Below are positions 21,820 to 31,229 of a stretch of DNA of 64,000 nucleotides, one piece after another. Made by a program: the position numbers and the translations under genes. This DNA comes from Argyresthia goedartella (Eukaryota > Arthropoda > Insecta > Lepidoptera > Argyresthiidae). The DNA is taken from NCBI GenBank assembly GCA_949825045.1, contig OX463815.1:21197231-21261230 (forward strand), given 5' to 3'. How positions within the stretch are numbered: position 1 is the first letter of the stretch; each line of letters begins with the position of its first letter. The notes under the pieces are model-generated. The model searched no databases and was not told where the DNA came from. It worked only from the letters and a program-made list of their open reading frames with translations.

Positions 21820-22781
21820 TTCTCTCATTAATGTCCTCTGAGAAAAATGCTATAAATGAAGTTAATATGTTCTTCAATAACGTTGGAAAAAACCTTTCTG
21901 AAGCGATTCCACCCACCCCTCCGCTACCCCCGGAACCAAAACGTCTCTCAAATAGCCCCTTACAGTCTTTCGCATTACTTGAGACCTGTGAACATGAAAT
22001 AGAATCTCAAATTCTAGCACTAAAAAGTGACTGCGCTGTAGGATGCGATGGAATTAGTGCTAAGACGTTGAAATCAGTCAAAGACCCCTTAGTTCCCTTA
22101 CTAACCCACATTTACAACAACTGCATGCATAAAGGAACTTTTCCCTCCGATTTAAAGAAATCTATTATATATCCTATACACAAGGCTGGTGATAGAAGTG
22201 CTGTTAATAACTACAGGCCTATATCAATACTAACTACCTTATCTAAACTATTTGAAAGAATAATAAACAATAGATTAGTGAAACTTCTCGAACAAAATAA
22301 CTTACTGTCAATTAACCAATACGGTTTTCGATCAGGTAAATCTGCGGATGACGCACGTTTAGCTTTCACAAATACAATTGCCAAAGACCTTGACGAAAAG
22401 AAAAAATGTCTCACAATTTACCTGGACCTAGCGAAAGCTTTCGACACTGTATCTATCCCACTTCTCCTCAATAAACTTGAATCACTGGGCATAAGGGGAA
22501 CTCAACTTCGTCTATTCGAAAGTTACCTGTCAAACAGAACTCAACGAGTCAAAATAGATGAGCACGTTAGTGATGACCTCCCGGTTTCTTATGGAGTACC
22601 ACAGGGCAGTATACTCGGTCCTACGCTTTTCCTATGTTACATAAATGATCTATGCGATCTAAACTTTCCACATTGTAAAATTGTCTCCTACGCAGATGAC
22701 ACAGCTGAAACATGGACAGAGGCCTTCTCAGTAGCTCAAAAGGGCTTCAACTACGTTTCACATTGGCTAGCAACTATGTAA
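21820..22781 (+). pseudogene. Reverse transcriptase of the split non-LTR element
   Basis: Conserved RT blocks appear in order: GCDGISAKTLKS, YPIHKAGDRSAVNNYRPISI, YGFRSGKSADDARLAF, IYLDLAKAFDTVS (catalytic Asp), YGVPQGSILGPTLFLCYIND, and IVSYADDTAETW (catalytic YADD). The frame stops at 22781, early in the thumb. The sequence to 23118 is degenerate (frameshifts), and a further fragment follows. RT would copy element RNA at a nicked target. The ATG-started open frame begins within the pasted copia DNA, so that start is artificial. Confidence 0.85.
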
Positions 22782-23118
22782 TTATTATCTTACACTAAAT
22801 TCAGAAAAAAACCACATACATGATTTTCTCAATTGTAAATCGGGCTTCATGCACCGATATTTTCCAAAACTTGAATATTATCTCCCATAAATGCTTCTAC
22901 CCACCTATCAATACCTGTACATGTCCGCAAATTTTAAGTACCAATTCAACTAAATATCTAGATTACAATAATAGATTGCAACCTAACTTTTAGAGAACAA
23001 GCACAAAATCTATCAAAACGTATTAGGAAACGTATTAGCATATGTTTTTAAGCAACTTCGGCATGCTGCAAGTGATAAATGAATTATACAAATATACAAG
23101 GCTCTGGTCCAATCATTA

Positions 23119-23360
23119 GTGACATATGGAATCACATGCTGGGGTGGATCCCCAATGACTCATATACTAGCTGTCGAACAAGCACAAAGACTCATACTAA
23201 AAATTTGTCTGTTCAAAACATATAGGTTCCCAACCAAGACACTACACGAAATATCAGACACGCTAACCGTCAGACAACTGTACATATTACATACAACACT
23301 GAAACAACACTCTCTCACTCCTTACTTGAACGAAATCAGTGAAAACCGGCGAAATGTTGA
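23119..23360 (+). pseudogene. Non-LTR RT C-terminal domain, 5' side of BEL-II
   Basis: Reads MTYGITCWGGSPMTHILAVE, QAQRLILKICLFKTYRFPT and ENRRNVD before BEL-II starts at 23361. The matching continuation is at 30446-30620. The last five bases, gttga, are the target duplication. Confidence 0.85.
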
Positions 23361-23863
23361 TGTTCGATTCAGAATCGATACTCGATCTATGGTTCCGGAA
23401 CGGCCATTTTTGAATTTGACGGAGCTGCCACAGAGCAGTTTTGACAACTGACTGACGACAGGCCCCCGTAATGTGACGTGTATTGATTTTGGGCAATTAA
23501 AATTAAATCGTAAGCCATCTGGAGTTGTATTCGGGCTCCCCTCAGGATTGTCTTATAGCTGAGTGTGTTGTGGTTCTCCGAACCAGATACTGTACGTATT
23601 TAAGGAAATTGTGCGGTCGAAGCTGACCTGCCAGCCATACCTGGTTGGCTGAAGAACCTGTCTACCAAGAAGAGCCTAGGGTGCACCCAGGCCTTGCAGA
23701 GAGACAGGAGTTTGACGGGAACGAAGCACAGACCAGGTCAGATAGAATCTATTTATTTAGCTCGGTGAATCGCCGACGTTCTTGCTTCTTGACACCTGAT
23801 AGTTACGCTACCTCGTAGCTGATGGGCCCCTGCGAGGTCATTAGGTGCTGAGAAGCCTGATCA
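23361..23863 (+). repeat. 5' LTR of BEL-II
   Basis: 503 bp, starts TGTTCGATTCAG, ends GCCTGATCA, followed by ttt and the TGG-starting PBS at 23867. It resembles the BEL-I LTR in layout (shared 'ctggttggctgaagaacctg' block) but differs by many substitutions and indels in its first half. Confidence 0.9.
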
Positions 23864-24460
23864 TTTTGGTAGCAAGAGCGTGGTTTCCTGAGATTTGCAG
23901 CCGTCAAGGCTCCAGGAACCCACGATTTGGGACTATCAATCAGTAGGTATAGGCGGTTATTAGCTAACTTGGTTTTGTTCCTGTATCCACATAGATTGGT
24001 AGTATTATAAGTTATAAGTCTACTGCTGGTGGTAGACAGACAGACATAACAGTTTTCCCTAAATGACCAGTTGTACTGAGATGTGACTCAGAATAGTAAT
24101 TACATTCAGGTGCATTGTAGGTGAATTGAAATTTGCATTGAAGTCATATCATGTTTGCAGTTTGAAGTTTGCATAGTCAATCTATTAGTGGTCTAGTAAT
24201 GCTAATGAATGTTTGGACATTGTTTTCAGTTTATAGCAATTTGTAACTTGAACTAATATTGACTATCTGTGTGTGTTATATGATATAGGGAAACTAAATT
24301 GTTGTTTACAGAATTTGTGTAGATATAAAACTCGGTTTCTATTGTTTGGGGAAACCAGCATTGTTTAAGTTATAGATTAGGGTTCCCTCGTTTGTGTTGT
24401 AGACTGGAGGGTCCAATATAATTGAGTTACTGCAAATTGTGAGTAAGTATCGTTCCGATC

Positions 24461-26293
24461 ATGTCGTTGTCTGAAATACAGAAGGGTGTTTCTAAGGAGC
24501 TCAGATGGTTTTCCTCCGCACACGGTCTGATAGACCGTTTAGATAGGCATGATGTGGTATTGGAGCGGTCTATGGACGTTAAGGAACGCTACAACAGGGT
24601 GCTCGAATTGTCCGCGCAGGCGGAAGCAGTTGATGGTTGCTCACCTGACAGGCTGTCACGGTTGCTAGGGGATGTCGACCAGTGTATGGACATGGCAGCT
24701 GCTATCACGCAGAAGGCTGCGGACATACGTAGGCAGCGCGAGTCCAGCCGTGGTGGTGACATTGAAGCACCTCTGCCGCATCAGGGATCGGGGACCAGGT
24801 TACCCGTTATAACTATGCCTACCTTTGACGGAGTGTCCGGTGAATGGATGAGCTTCATCAATCTGTTCGACAGTTTGGTGCACATGCGATCGGACATTAC
24901 CAAGTCGGTCAAAATGGCTCAGCTGGTGGCAGCATTGAGGGGTGAGCCTAGGGAGCTGGTCGCTCATTTGACAGTTACGGAGGGTAACTATGAGACGGCC
25001 AGGCAATTGTTGGTAAGACGTTACCACAACAAACGGAGGTTGGCCGATGCCCAACTGAACCGTTTGTTTAGCATCCCGGTTGTGAACAAGGTCGGGGCCA
25101 TACAGACGGAGGTTTTGAACCCGTTGTTGTCCGTCACCAAGGCCCTAGAGAATCTTGGACTTCCGGTTGGTGAATGGTCCTACCTATTGCTGTACATTGT
25201 ACTTTCCCGACTACCCGCTGACGTGCAGACTCGTTTCGAACAGTCTCACGGGAGGTCGGCCGAGGACCTGCCCGCCTTCTCCGACTTGGTCGGATTTTTG
25301 GAAGAGGAGGCTCGACGGGCAGAGAACTTGGGGTTGACGGTCACCCATCCTTCGGAGCCACAGAGAGCTGCCGGGAGCGCTGTGAGTAGGGGCCCTCCGA
25401 CGAGGAAGGACCGCACCAACCGGCAGTCGTATGGGACTGTGAGTGCATTGACCCCACCCAGGGGTGCAGGTGAGACCTGCCCATGTTGTAGGCAGATTGG
25501 CCATGCTGTGGCCGATTGCAATAAGTTCGGGGAACTTAGGGTTGAGGGACGGCGCCGGATGGCCAAGCAGCGGAGCTGGTGCTTCCTGTGCCTCGGGCCA
25601 CACATGGCTAGGGACTGCACGCGCACAAAATTGTGCGGATACTGTGGTGGGGCCCACCACAATTTGTTGTGCATGAACCGGTCCGGCCAACAGCCACCAC
25701 AGGGCCGTACCCAGGGTGACACGGCATGGGGCCCTGAGAATTCGTTTGCGTCTCGGAGCGCAACTCAGGGGCCAATGTCCCCACGTGCACAGGGCGGTAC
25801 TAGGGTGCAGGGCCGCACTCGGGGTCATCACATGGGGGGCCCTGAGTTTTCGGTTGCGACTCAGCATCCGACTCAGCGGGCAATGGGGCCACAAGCACGC
25901 AACCACCCAGGGGTGCAGGGCCGCACTCAGGGTCATCACATGGGGGGCCCTGAGTTTTCGGTTGCGACTCAGCATCCGACTCAGCGGGACATTGGGTATG
26001 TTGAGCAGGCCGTAACGGGCGGGTGGCATGGGACACCTTCGAGCTATGCGGATGCGGCTCGGACGCCGCCTCAGTTGTCGCCCCGCTCGTCGCCGCGTCC
26101 TCGTCGGTCGCATGTGATGTCCCCCCCGCTCATGGAGCGGCCACGGTTGAATTCACGCCCACAACCCTTCGGGGGGCGTCGTAGGGTGGCAATGGAACCG
26201 GCGCGTGGGCCATTTGTACAGTGGGACCCGCTGGCGTATAGCTGCCTACCTGATCGGTTACAGGCACAGTGGGGCCCCGGGGGTCCTCGCTAG
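24461..26293 (+). CDS. gag: BEL-II Gag polyprotein, intact
   Basis: 610 codons from ATG 24461 to TAG 26291-26293. N-terminal helical region (residues 1-110), DUF1759-type capsid-like region (about 115-260: ITMPTFDGVSGEWMSFINLF, VAHLTVTEGNYETARQLL), a basic linker, then three CCHC knuckles at about 338-410 (CPCCRQIGHAVADC, CFLCLGPHMARDC, CGYCGGAHHNLLC). The C-terminal 190 residues are Gln/Pro/Arg/Gly-rich and contain a tandem duplication: HHMGGPEFSVATQHPTQR occurs twice (about 25829 and 25937), once in BEL-I. Gag should form the particle and bind element RNA. The terminal TAG is in frame with pol and is the likely control point for Gag-Pol synthesis. Confidence 0.95.
   Translation: MSLSEIQKGVSKELRWFSSAHGLIDRLDRHDVVLERSMDVKERYNRVLELSAQAEAVDGCSPDRLSRLLGDVDQCMDMAAAITQKAADIRRQRESSRGGDIEAPLPHQGSGTRLPVITMPTFDGVSGEWMSFINLFDSLVHMRSDITKSVKMAQLVAALRGEPRELVAHLTVTEGNYETARQLLVRRYHNKRRLADAQLNRLFSIPVVNKVGAIQTEVLNPLLSVTKALENLGLPVGEWSYLLLYIVLSRLPADVQTRFEQSHGRSAEDLPAFSDLVGFLEEEARRAENLGLTVTHPSEPQRAAGSAVSRGPPTRKDRTNRQSYGTVSALTPPRGAGETCPCCRQIGHAVADCNKFGELRVEGRRRMAKQRSWCFLCLGPHMARDCTRTKLCGYCGGAHHNLLCMNRSGQQPPQGRTQGDTAWGPENSFASRSATQGPMSPRAQGGTRVQGRTRGHHMGGPEFSVATQHPTQRAMGPQARNHPGVQGRTQGHHMGGPEFSVATQHPTQRDIGYVEQAVTGGWHGTPSSYADAARTPPQLSPRSSPRPRRSHVMSPPLMERPRLNSRPQPFGGRRRVAMEPARGPFVQWDPLAYSCLPDRLQAQWGPGGPR
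26291..26293 (+). promoter_or_regulatory. Candidate readthrough TAG between gag and pol
   Basis: Context CGC TAG GAA, with pol continuing in the same frame for 1296 codons. No in-frame ATG occurs between this TAG and the protease DSG motif, so pol has no obvious separate start. BEL-I has the same CGC TAG GAA (14868-14870) and BEL-III has CGC TAG GGA (minus strand, 52781-52779). A stop followed by G resembles retroviral amber readthrough sites. Direct evidence for readthrough is lacking. Confidence 0.6.
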
Positions 26294-29200
26294 GAATTTG
26301 CGGCCCAACCATTGGTTGCCCCCCAACCGGAGACGGTGGTGTTACCGATCGCCTCTGTGCTTGTTTGGGATTTGGCGGGCAACCCAACATACGTTCGCGC
26401 CCTATTAGATTCTGGAGCTCAGGGCTGCATTGTATCGAACGATTTAGCAAAATGGTTGGGCCTCAAGGTAAATAGGTATAATAATTCAATACGGGGCGTG
26501 GGGAATGTTACGGTTACAAATGTAGTTGGTCAATCGGTGATCACGTTCTCTCCACGTTATGACATTTTGACAAAAACATCCGTGCAAGCTTTAGTAATGA
26601 CGCATGTCATGGGCAAACACCCCTTGGTGAAGTTGAATCCGGCCGTTCGACTCCTGACGTCAGGACTCAAGTTGGCGGATCCCGATTTTGACACTCCAGC
26701 CCCGGTCGATCTGCTACTGGGAGCAGACGTTTTGGGCAGGTTTCTGTTGTCGGATCGGCGAGTTCTTCAGCCGGACGGGTTGATTGCTGTGGATACTAAG
26801 TTTGGTCACGTGATCATGGGTCCGGCATTGCCAATGGTTAGGCCTGCCGAGTCAGATGGCATACTTATTGGCTCAGCGTTGTCAGACGCTATCCAACGGT
26901 TCTGGGAGATAGAGGAACCTCCCACCGCTCGTCGAGTCGACGCAGACGAAGAAGAGTGCGAGTTGTTTTACCAGAATAGTACTGGTCGCCTTCGTTCTGG
27001 TCGTTTTGTAACTCGACTGCCTTTCAGGGCCGATCGACCGCCACTAGGAGAATCTAGGAAGATGGCTGAGACGAGATTGATGTCGATGGAGCGTAGGATG
27101 TCAAGGGACGCCGTATTTAAACAAAAATACGTCGATTTCATGAGGGAGTATGAGTCGTTAGGACACATGTCGGTATCGGGTGTGGACTGGAGATCTGAGG
27201 ATCATTGTTTCCTTCCACACCATGCCGTCCTACGAACCCCTACCGGCAAGATTCGAGTTGTTTTTGATGGGTCAGCACCTACCTCGAACGGGATGTCCCT
27301 GAATCAGTGTCTACATTCGGGACCCAAGTTGAGTCGTGATATTTCGGATATTCTCACGAGCTTTCGGAGGCACCAGGTTGTATTTGTCGCAGACATTCGG
27401 ATGATGTTTAGGCAAACGGTAATTCATCCGGCTGACAGAAGGTATCAGTTGATACTTTGGCGTGAGTCCACGGCCGAGCCAGTCAAGGTCTATGAGTTGA
27501 ACACGAACACGTATGGGTTACGGTCTAGCCCGTATTTGGCGATGCGTACCCTGCGGGAGTTGGCGTCGCGTGACCGTGTGAGCTATCCTAGAGCCGCTGC
27601 TATCCTGGAGCAAGATTTGTACGTCGATGACGTCTGCACAGGGGCAGCCAGTGTAGAGGAAGCTCTGGACCGACGTGACGAGCTCGTTCAATTGCTGGAA
27701 CGAGGCGGCTATGAACTACGCAAGTGGATGTCCAACTCCCCTGAGTTGATGGCTGGTCTCCCAGATGAGTTTCAACAAGACCCGCACGTTTTTGAGAATC
27801 CTGACAACCCTAACATGTTGTCAGTGCTTGGAATTCAGTACCGGCCCGTCCATGATGAGTTTACCTATCGGGTGGTTTTAGAAACACCGAAGGCCTGGAC
27901 GAAGCGGTCAGTACTGTCAACGATTGCGAGAACGTTCGACCCGAATGGATGGATTTCTCCAGTCACCTTTGCTCTCAAATGTTTTATGCAAAGGCTATGG
28001 GCGGCTCAGTTGACCTGGGACACCCACCTCTCAGGTGATTTGTTGACTGATTGGACGCAAATGTTCACTTCGCTATCGGACATAAATAATGTATCGCTGC
28101 CGAGGAAATTGGTCCCTGCTGGGGATTACAGGGCAACCCTTCACGGGTTTTGTGATGCCTCTGAACGAGGGTTTGCGGCAGCGGTTTATTTGCGAACCGT
28201 CACCTCCACCGGGGAGGTCGACGTGCGTTTGGTTTTGGCAAAAAGCAAGGTAGCGCCTATTCGGACAAGGATGACGATTCCAAAACTGGAACTGTCCGGG
28301 GCTGCTCTTTTGACCAAACTTTTGAATCACACTCTAACAGTGTTGCGTGGGTCAGTGGTTTTGGAGGATACGGTGTACGCGTGGACGGACAGCCAGATTG
28401 TTTTGTGCTGGCTGAAGGCTTCGGTCCATAACTTAGAGGTTTTTGTCGCGAACCGTGTCTCCCAGATTGTGTCGTCTGAGGTCCCACTGACTTGGAGACA
28501 TGTACCAGGAGAATTGAACCCGTCTGATTGTGCATCCAGGGGATGTCGGGCTCCTGAACTCGTTAGACACCATTTGTGGTGGGGACCACCCTGGCTTGCC
28601 AGGAGAGAATCGGACTGGCCCCACAGCCATGTAGTAGTATCTTCGGATCATGGCCCCAGAGCGGCCGTGCATGTTACCCAGAAGGCTGAGGACCCTGACG
28701 CCGGGTTTCTGCTGGACCGGTATAGCTCACTTGACAAGTTGATAAACGTGTCCACTTGGATTAGGAGATTCGCTCGAAATTGTCGTGCTCCTCGCGATCA
28801 GCGAACGTTGAACCCTATTCTGACTCCGGCAGAGCGAAACGAGTCGCTGCTGAATTTGGTCCGGTTGGTACAGTCCTCGAAGTTTGGGGCAGAATTGGAG
28901 ACTATACGAAGTGGACGTTCGAAATTGAAGGGAGCCGTCGCGCGTCTCAACCCCTTTGTTGATTCGACCGGGTTACTTCGGGTAGGAGGAAGATTGCGCA
29001 ATGCGAATCTGTCGTATTCGGCTCGTCACCCACTTCTGCTCCCCAAGGGGGGACAGTTAGTTGAATTGCTGGTGACTGATCGTCATATTAAAAACGCGCA
29101 TGCCGGCTGTAACGCGTTGTTGGCCACGCTCCAGCGGGAGTTTTGGATCTTATCTGCCCGCCGTGTCATACGGAACATCGTGTTTCGGTGCATGCCTTGT

Positions 29201-30184
29201 TATCGACTTAAGGCTGCCACGATGCAACCTCTCATGGGGGACTTGCCCCCTGATCGTGTGAATGAGGTCAGACCGTTTTCAGGTGTTGGTACGGATTTTG
29301 CAGGACCGTTTATGGTAAAGAGTTCACGATTGCGTAACGCTAAGCAATACAAGGCGTACCTGTGTGTGTTTGTTTGTTTATCCACCAAGGCGGTACATCT
29401 CGAGCTTGTTGCTGATCTCTCGACAGAGGCTTTCATTGCTTGTTTGGATAGGTTTGTTTCTCGAAGGGGACTTCCAACTTTGATCCGCTCTGATAACGGC
29501 ACTAACTACGTCGGTGCGGAACGATACTTACGAGAGATAGTCAACTTTTTGAATGTAAATAAAGTGGATATTGGAACGGCCCTCTCCCGTCGGGGTATAC
29601 AGTGGACCTTCAGCCCACCGAGTTGCCCCCACTGGGGTGGGATTTTTGAGGCCGTAGTTAAGTCAGCGAAGACGCACTTAGGGCGTATAGTAGGTCAGAC
29701 CGCGCTGACTTTTGAGGAGCTCGCGACATTGTTTTGTAAGATCGAGGCCGTTCTCAATTCGCGACCGTTGTGTCCGCTCAGCTCGGATCCAAATGACCTG
29801 GAGGCTCTGACCCCAGGCCATTTCTTGATAGGACAGCCACTTAACGCGTTGCCCGAGCACCCCTTCGAGGGAGTGAAATTGTATCGGTTGTCAAGGTATC
29901 AGATGTTGCAGCAGTTTACTCAGAATTTCTGGAAGCGTTGGTCGCTCGAGTATCTGCATATCTTACAACAGCGCCTTAAGTGGACTGACAAAACCAGCCC
30001 CCCTAGTGTTGGTGACCTCGTGCTGGTTAAGGATGCTAACCTACCGCCACTGCGTTGGCGCAGGGGGCGCATTGTTAACTTGTTCCCTGGCAGGGACGGG
30101 ACCCCCCGGTCTGCAGAGGTTCTAGTAGGAGGCTCGGTACTAAAACGAGCGGTAGCAACGTTGTCTCGGCTGCCCGTAGATTAA
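26294..30184 (+). CDS. pol: BEL-II Pol polyprotein, intact
   Basis: Open from just after the TAG to TAA at 30182-30184. Residue numbers below count from the TTG at 26312. Aspartic protease (DUF1758-like) DSG at 33-35 in RALLDSGAQGC; reverse transcriptase with ADIRMMFRQTVIHPADRR and catalytic YVDD at about 437-440 (QDLYVDDVCTGAA); Pao-type RNase H with LHGFCDASERGFAAAVYL, IPKLELSGAALL and YAWTDSQIVLCWL; integrase with zinc region (RHIKNAHAG ... CMPC) and DDE core, Asp about 995 (GTDFAGPF), Asp about 1060 (SDNGTNYVGA), Glu about 1113 (HWGGIFEAVV); then a DUF5641-type tail. All key residues are present. It is probably made only as Gag-Pol by readthrough. Confidence 0.95.
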   Translation, partial: EFAAQPLVAPQPETVVLPIASVLVWDLAGNPTYVRALLDSGAQGCIVSNDLAKWLGLKVNRYNNSIRGVGNVTVTNVVGQSVITFSPRYDILTKTSVQALVMTHVMGKHPLVKLNPAVRLLTSGLKLADPDFDTPAPVDLLLGADVLGRFLLSDRRVLQPDGLIAVDTKFGHVIMGPALPMVRPAESDGILIGSALSDAIQRFWEIEEPPTARRVDADEEECELFYQNSTGRLRSGRFVTRLPFRADRPPLGESRKMAETRLMSMERRMSRDAVFKQKYVDFMREYESLGHMSVSGVDWRSEDHCFLPHHAVLRTPTGKIRVVFDGSAPTSNGMSLNQCLHSGPKLSRDISDILTSFRRHQVVFVADIRMMFRQTVIHPADRRYQLILWRESTAEPVKVYELNTNTYGLRSSPYLAMRTLRELASRDRVSYPRAAAILEQDLYVDDVCTGAASVEEALDRRDELVQLLERGGYELRKWMSNSPELMAGLPDEFQQDPHVFENPDNPNMLSVLGIQYRPVHDEFTYRVVLETPKAWTKRSVLSTIARTFDPNGWISPVTFALKCFMQRLWAAQLTWDTHLSGDLLTDWTQMFTSLSDINNVSLPRKLVPAGDYRATLHGFCDASERGFAAAVYLRTVTSTGEVDVRLVLAKSKVAPIRTRMTIPKLELSGAALLTKLLNHTLTVLRGSVVLEDTVYAWTDSQIVLCWLKASVHNLEVFVANRVSQIVSSEVPLTWRHVPGELNPSDCASRGCRAPELVRHHLWWGPPWLARRESDWPHSHVVVSSDHGPRAAVHVTQKAEDPDAGFLLDRYSSLDKLINVSTWIRRFARNCRAPRDQRTLNPILTPAERNESLLNLVRLVQSSKFGAELETIRSGRSKLKGAVARLNPFVDSTGLLRVGGRLRNANLSYSARHPLLLPKGGQLVELLVTDRHIKNAHAGCNALLATLQREFWILSARRVIRNIVFRCMPCYRLKAATMQPLMGDLPPDRVNEVRPFSGVGTDFAGPFMVKSSRLRNAKQYKAYLCVFVCLSTKAVHLELVADLSTEAFIACLDRFVSRRGLPTLIRSDNGTNYVGAERYLREIVNFLNVNKVDIGTALSRRGIQWTFSPPSCPHWGGIFEAVVKSAKTHLGRIVGQTALTFEELATLFCKIEAVLNSRPLCPLSSDPNDLEALTPGHFLIGQPLNALPEHPFEGVKLYRLSRYQMLQQFTQNFWKRWSLEYLHILQQRLKWTDKTSPPSVGDLVLVKDANLPPLRWRRGRIVNLFPGRDGTPRSAEVLVGGSVLKRAVATLSRLPVD

Positions 30185-30216
30185 GGGACAGGTGGGTGCC
30201 TGTCCGGGCGGGTGAT

Positions 30217-30445
30217 TGTTCGATTCAGAATCGATACTCGATCTATGGTTCCGGAACGGCCATTTTTGAATTTGACGGAGCTGCCACAGAGCAGTTTTGA
30301 CAACTGACTGACGACAGGCCCCCGTAATGTGACGTGTATTGATTTTGGGCAATTAAAATTAAATCGTAAGCCATCTGGAGTTGTATTCGGGCTCCCCTCA
30401 GGATTGTCTTATAGCTGAGTGTGTTGTGGTTCTCCGAACCAGATA
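30217..30445 (+). repeat. Truncated 3' LTR of BEL-II
   Basis: 229 bp reading identical to 23361-23589 and ending at ...ccagata, after which host DNA (gttgacgtatgccc) begins with the target duplication. The remaining 274 bp of the LTR, including the CA end, are absent. A G-rich PPT (gggcgggtgat) precedes it. Confidence 0.9.
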
Positions 30446-31075
30446 GTTGACGTATGCCCTGATATCAGAAGCAGAACTTTCTTTCTAAACAGATTCCTCG
30501 TGTTTCAAGGACCCAGACTACAATAAAATTAATAAAGATCATAACATATTTAACCTATGTAATTTCGAAGTTAAGCACAAAAAAAAACGTGCTGTTAAAA
30601 CTGGACTATTATCAAACTGAAAATATTTTCACTGTAATAAAGTAAAACTCTTCTCTACTTTTGACATATGTAACGAACACGCACACAAAATCACAAAATC
30701 TCATACACATTTTCACCGACACCATCATAAATTAAGTCAATATATGTGGGAATGTCATAGTATGTGGCCATAGTATTAGTATATTATGGCACTTAGTATA
30801 TTATGGCCACATACTAAGATACAATACATTCCCTGTTACTTATCATTTAAGTTCTTTAGCTCCTTAGAGCTAAAGAACTTAAGAGAACTAAAGAACACCC
30901 TTGGGTGTAAATGTGAGCAACCAGTGATCATAACACAGGCAATTAAAATGCCTAGCTTGGTCGTTGGCCTGCTACCACGAAAATTGTAACTTCATATCTA
31001 TATTATGTTCTTGTAATAATTTTTCTGTACTCTTATATTTTATGAATAAATATTATTATTATTATTATTATTATA
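30446..31075 (+). pseudogene. Non-LTR C-terminus (3' side of BEL-II) and 3' UTR
   Basis: Frame resumes VCPDIRSRTFFLNRFLVF and, after one missing base, NKINKDHNIFNLCNFEVK to a stop near 30620, the usual C-terminal end of this RT family. The 3' UTR carries two hairpins: tatgtggccata / tatggccacata inside a longer imperfect stem (30748-30833) and a perfect 15-bp stem (30847-30861 with 30868-30882). The element ends with an (att)n tail. Confidence 0.75.
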
Positions 31076-31229
31076 TGTTTATCTTGGAAAAGATAATGAA
31101 TGGAGAGCTAGAAATCTACTCACTACCGAAGTAAATAATGACGACCTTATAATATGACTACATAAGTATGACGTATTACCGAATATCACGCGGTTGAGAC
31201 CGTAAAAGCTAGCCTTTTCCAAGCTTAGA

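Larger units (their letters stand above)
23361..30445 (+). mobile_element. BEL/Pao retrotransposon BEL-II, intact ORFs, truncated 3' LTR
   Basis: A 503-bp 5' LTR (23361-23863), PBS, intact gag (24461-26293), intact pol (26294-30184), PPT and a 3' LTR of only 229 bp (30217-30445). It is flanked by a perfect 5-bp target duplication gttga (23356-23360 and 30446-30450) inside a non-LTR gene whose frame resumes on the right. The 229-bp 3' LTR reads identical to the start of the 5' LTR, so insertion is recent. Proteins appear complete, but the missing 3' LTR half should remove R/U5 and block further replication from this copy. Confidence 0.95.
21090..31075 (+). mobile_element. Non-LTR retrotransposon (CR1/Jockey-like), split by BEL-II
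   Basis: Plus-strand element missing its 5' part: endonuclease C-terminus (TPTRDKST near 21118), EN-RT linker, RT (21830-22781), C-terminal domain (23119-23360), then BEL-II, then the rest of the C-terminal domain (30446-30620) and a 3' UTR that ends in an (att)n tail at about 31050-31075. The reading frame resumes exactly across BEL-II (NRRNVD | VCPDIRSRTFF). A 217-bp copia-derived segment is pasted in at 21602-21818. Numerous stops make it inactive. The 3' UTR has two strong hairpins (see separate entry). Confidence 0.85.

Noticed and set aside
23361..23589. LTR of BEL-II might truly be only 229 bp, ending ccagata
   Set aside because: The 5' copy continues with sequence homologous to the BEL-I LTR up to a CA end next to the PBS, so the LTR is 503 bp and the 3' copy is truncated.
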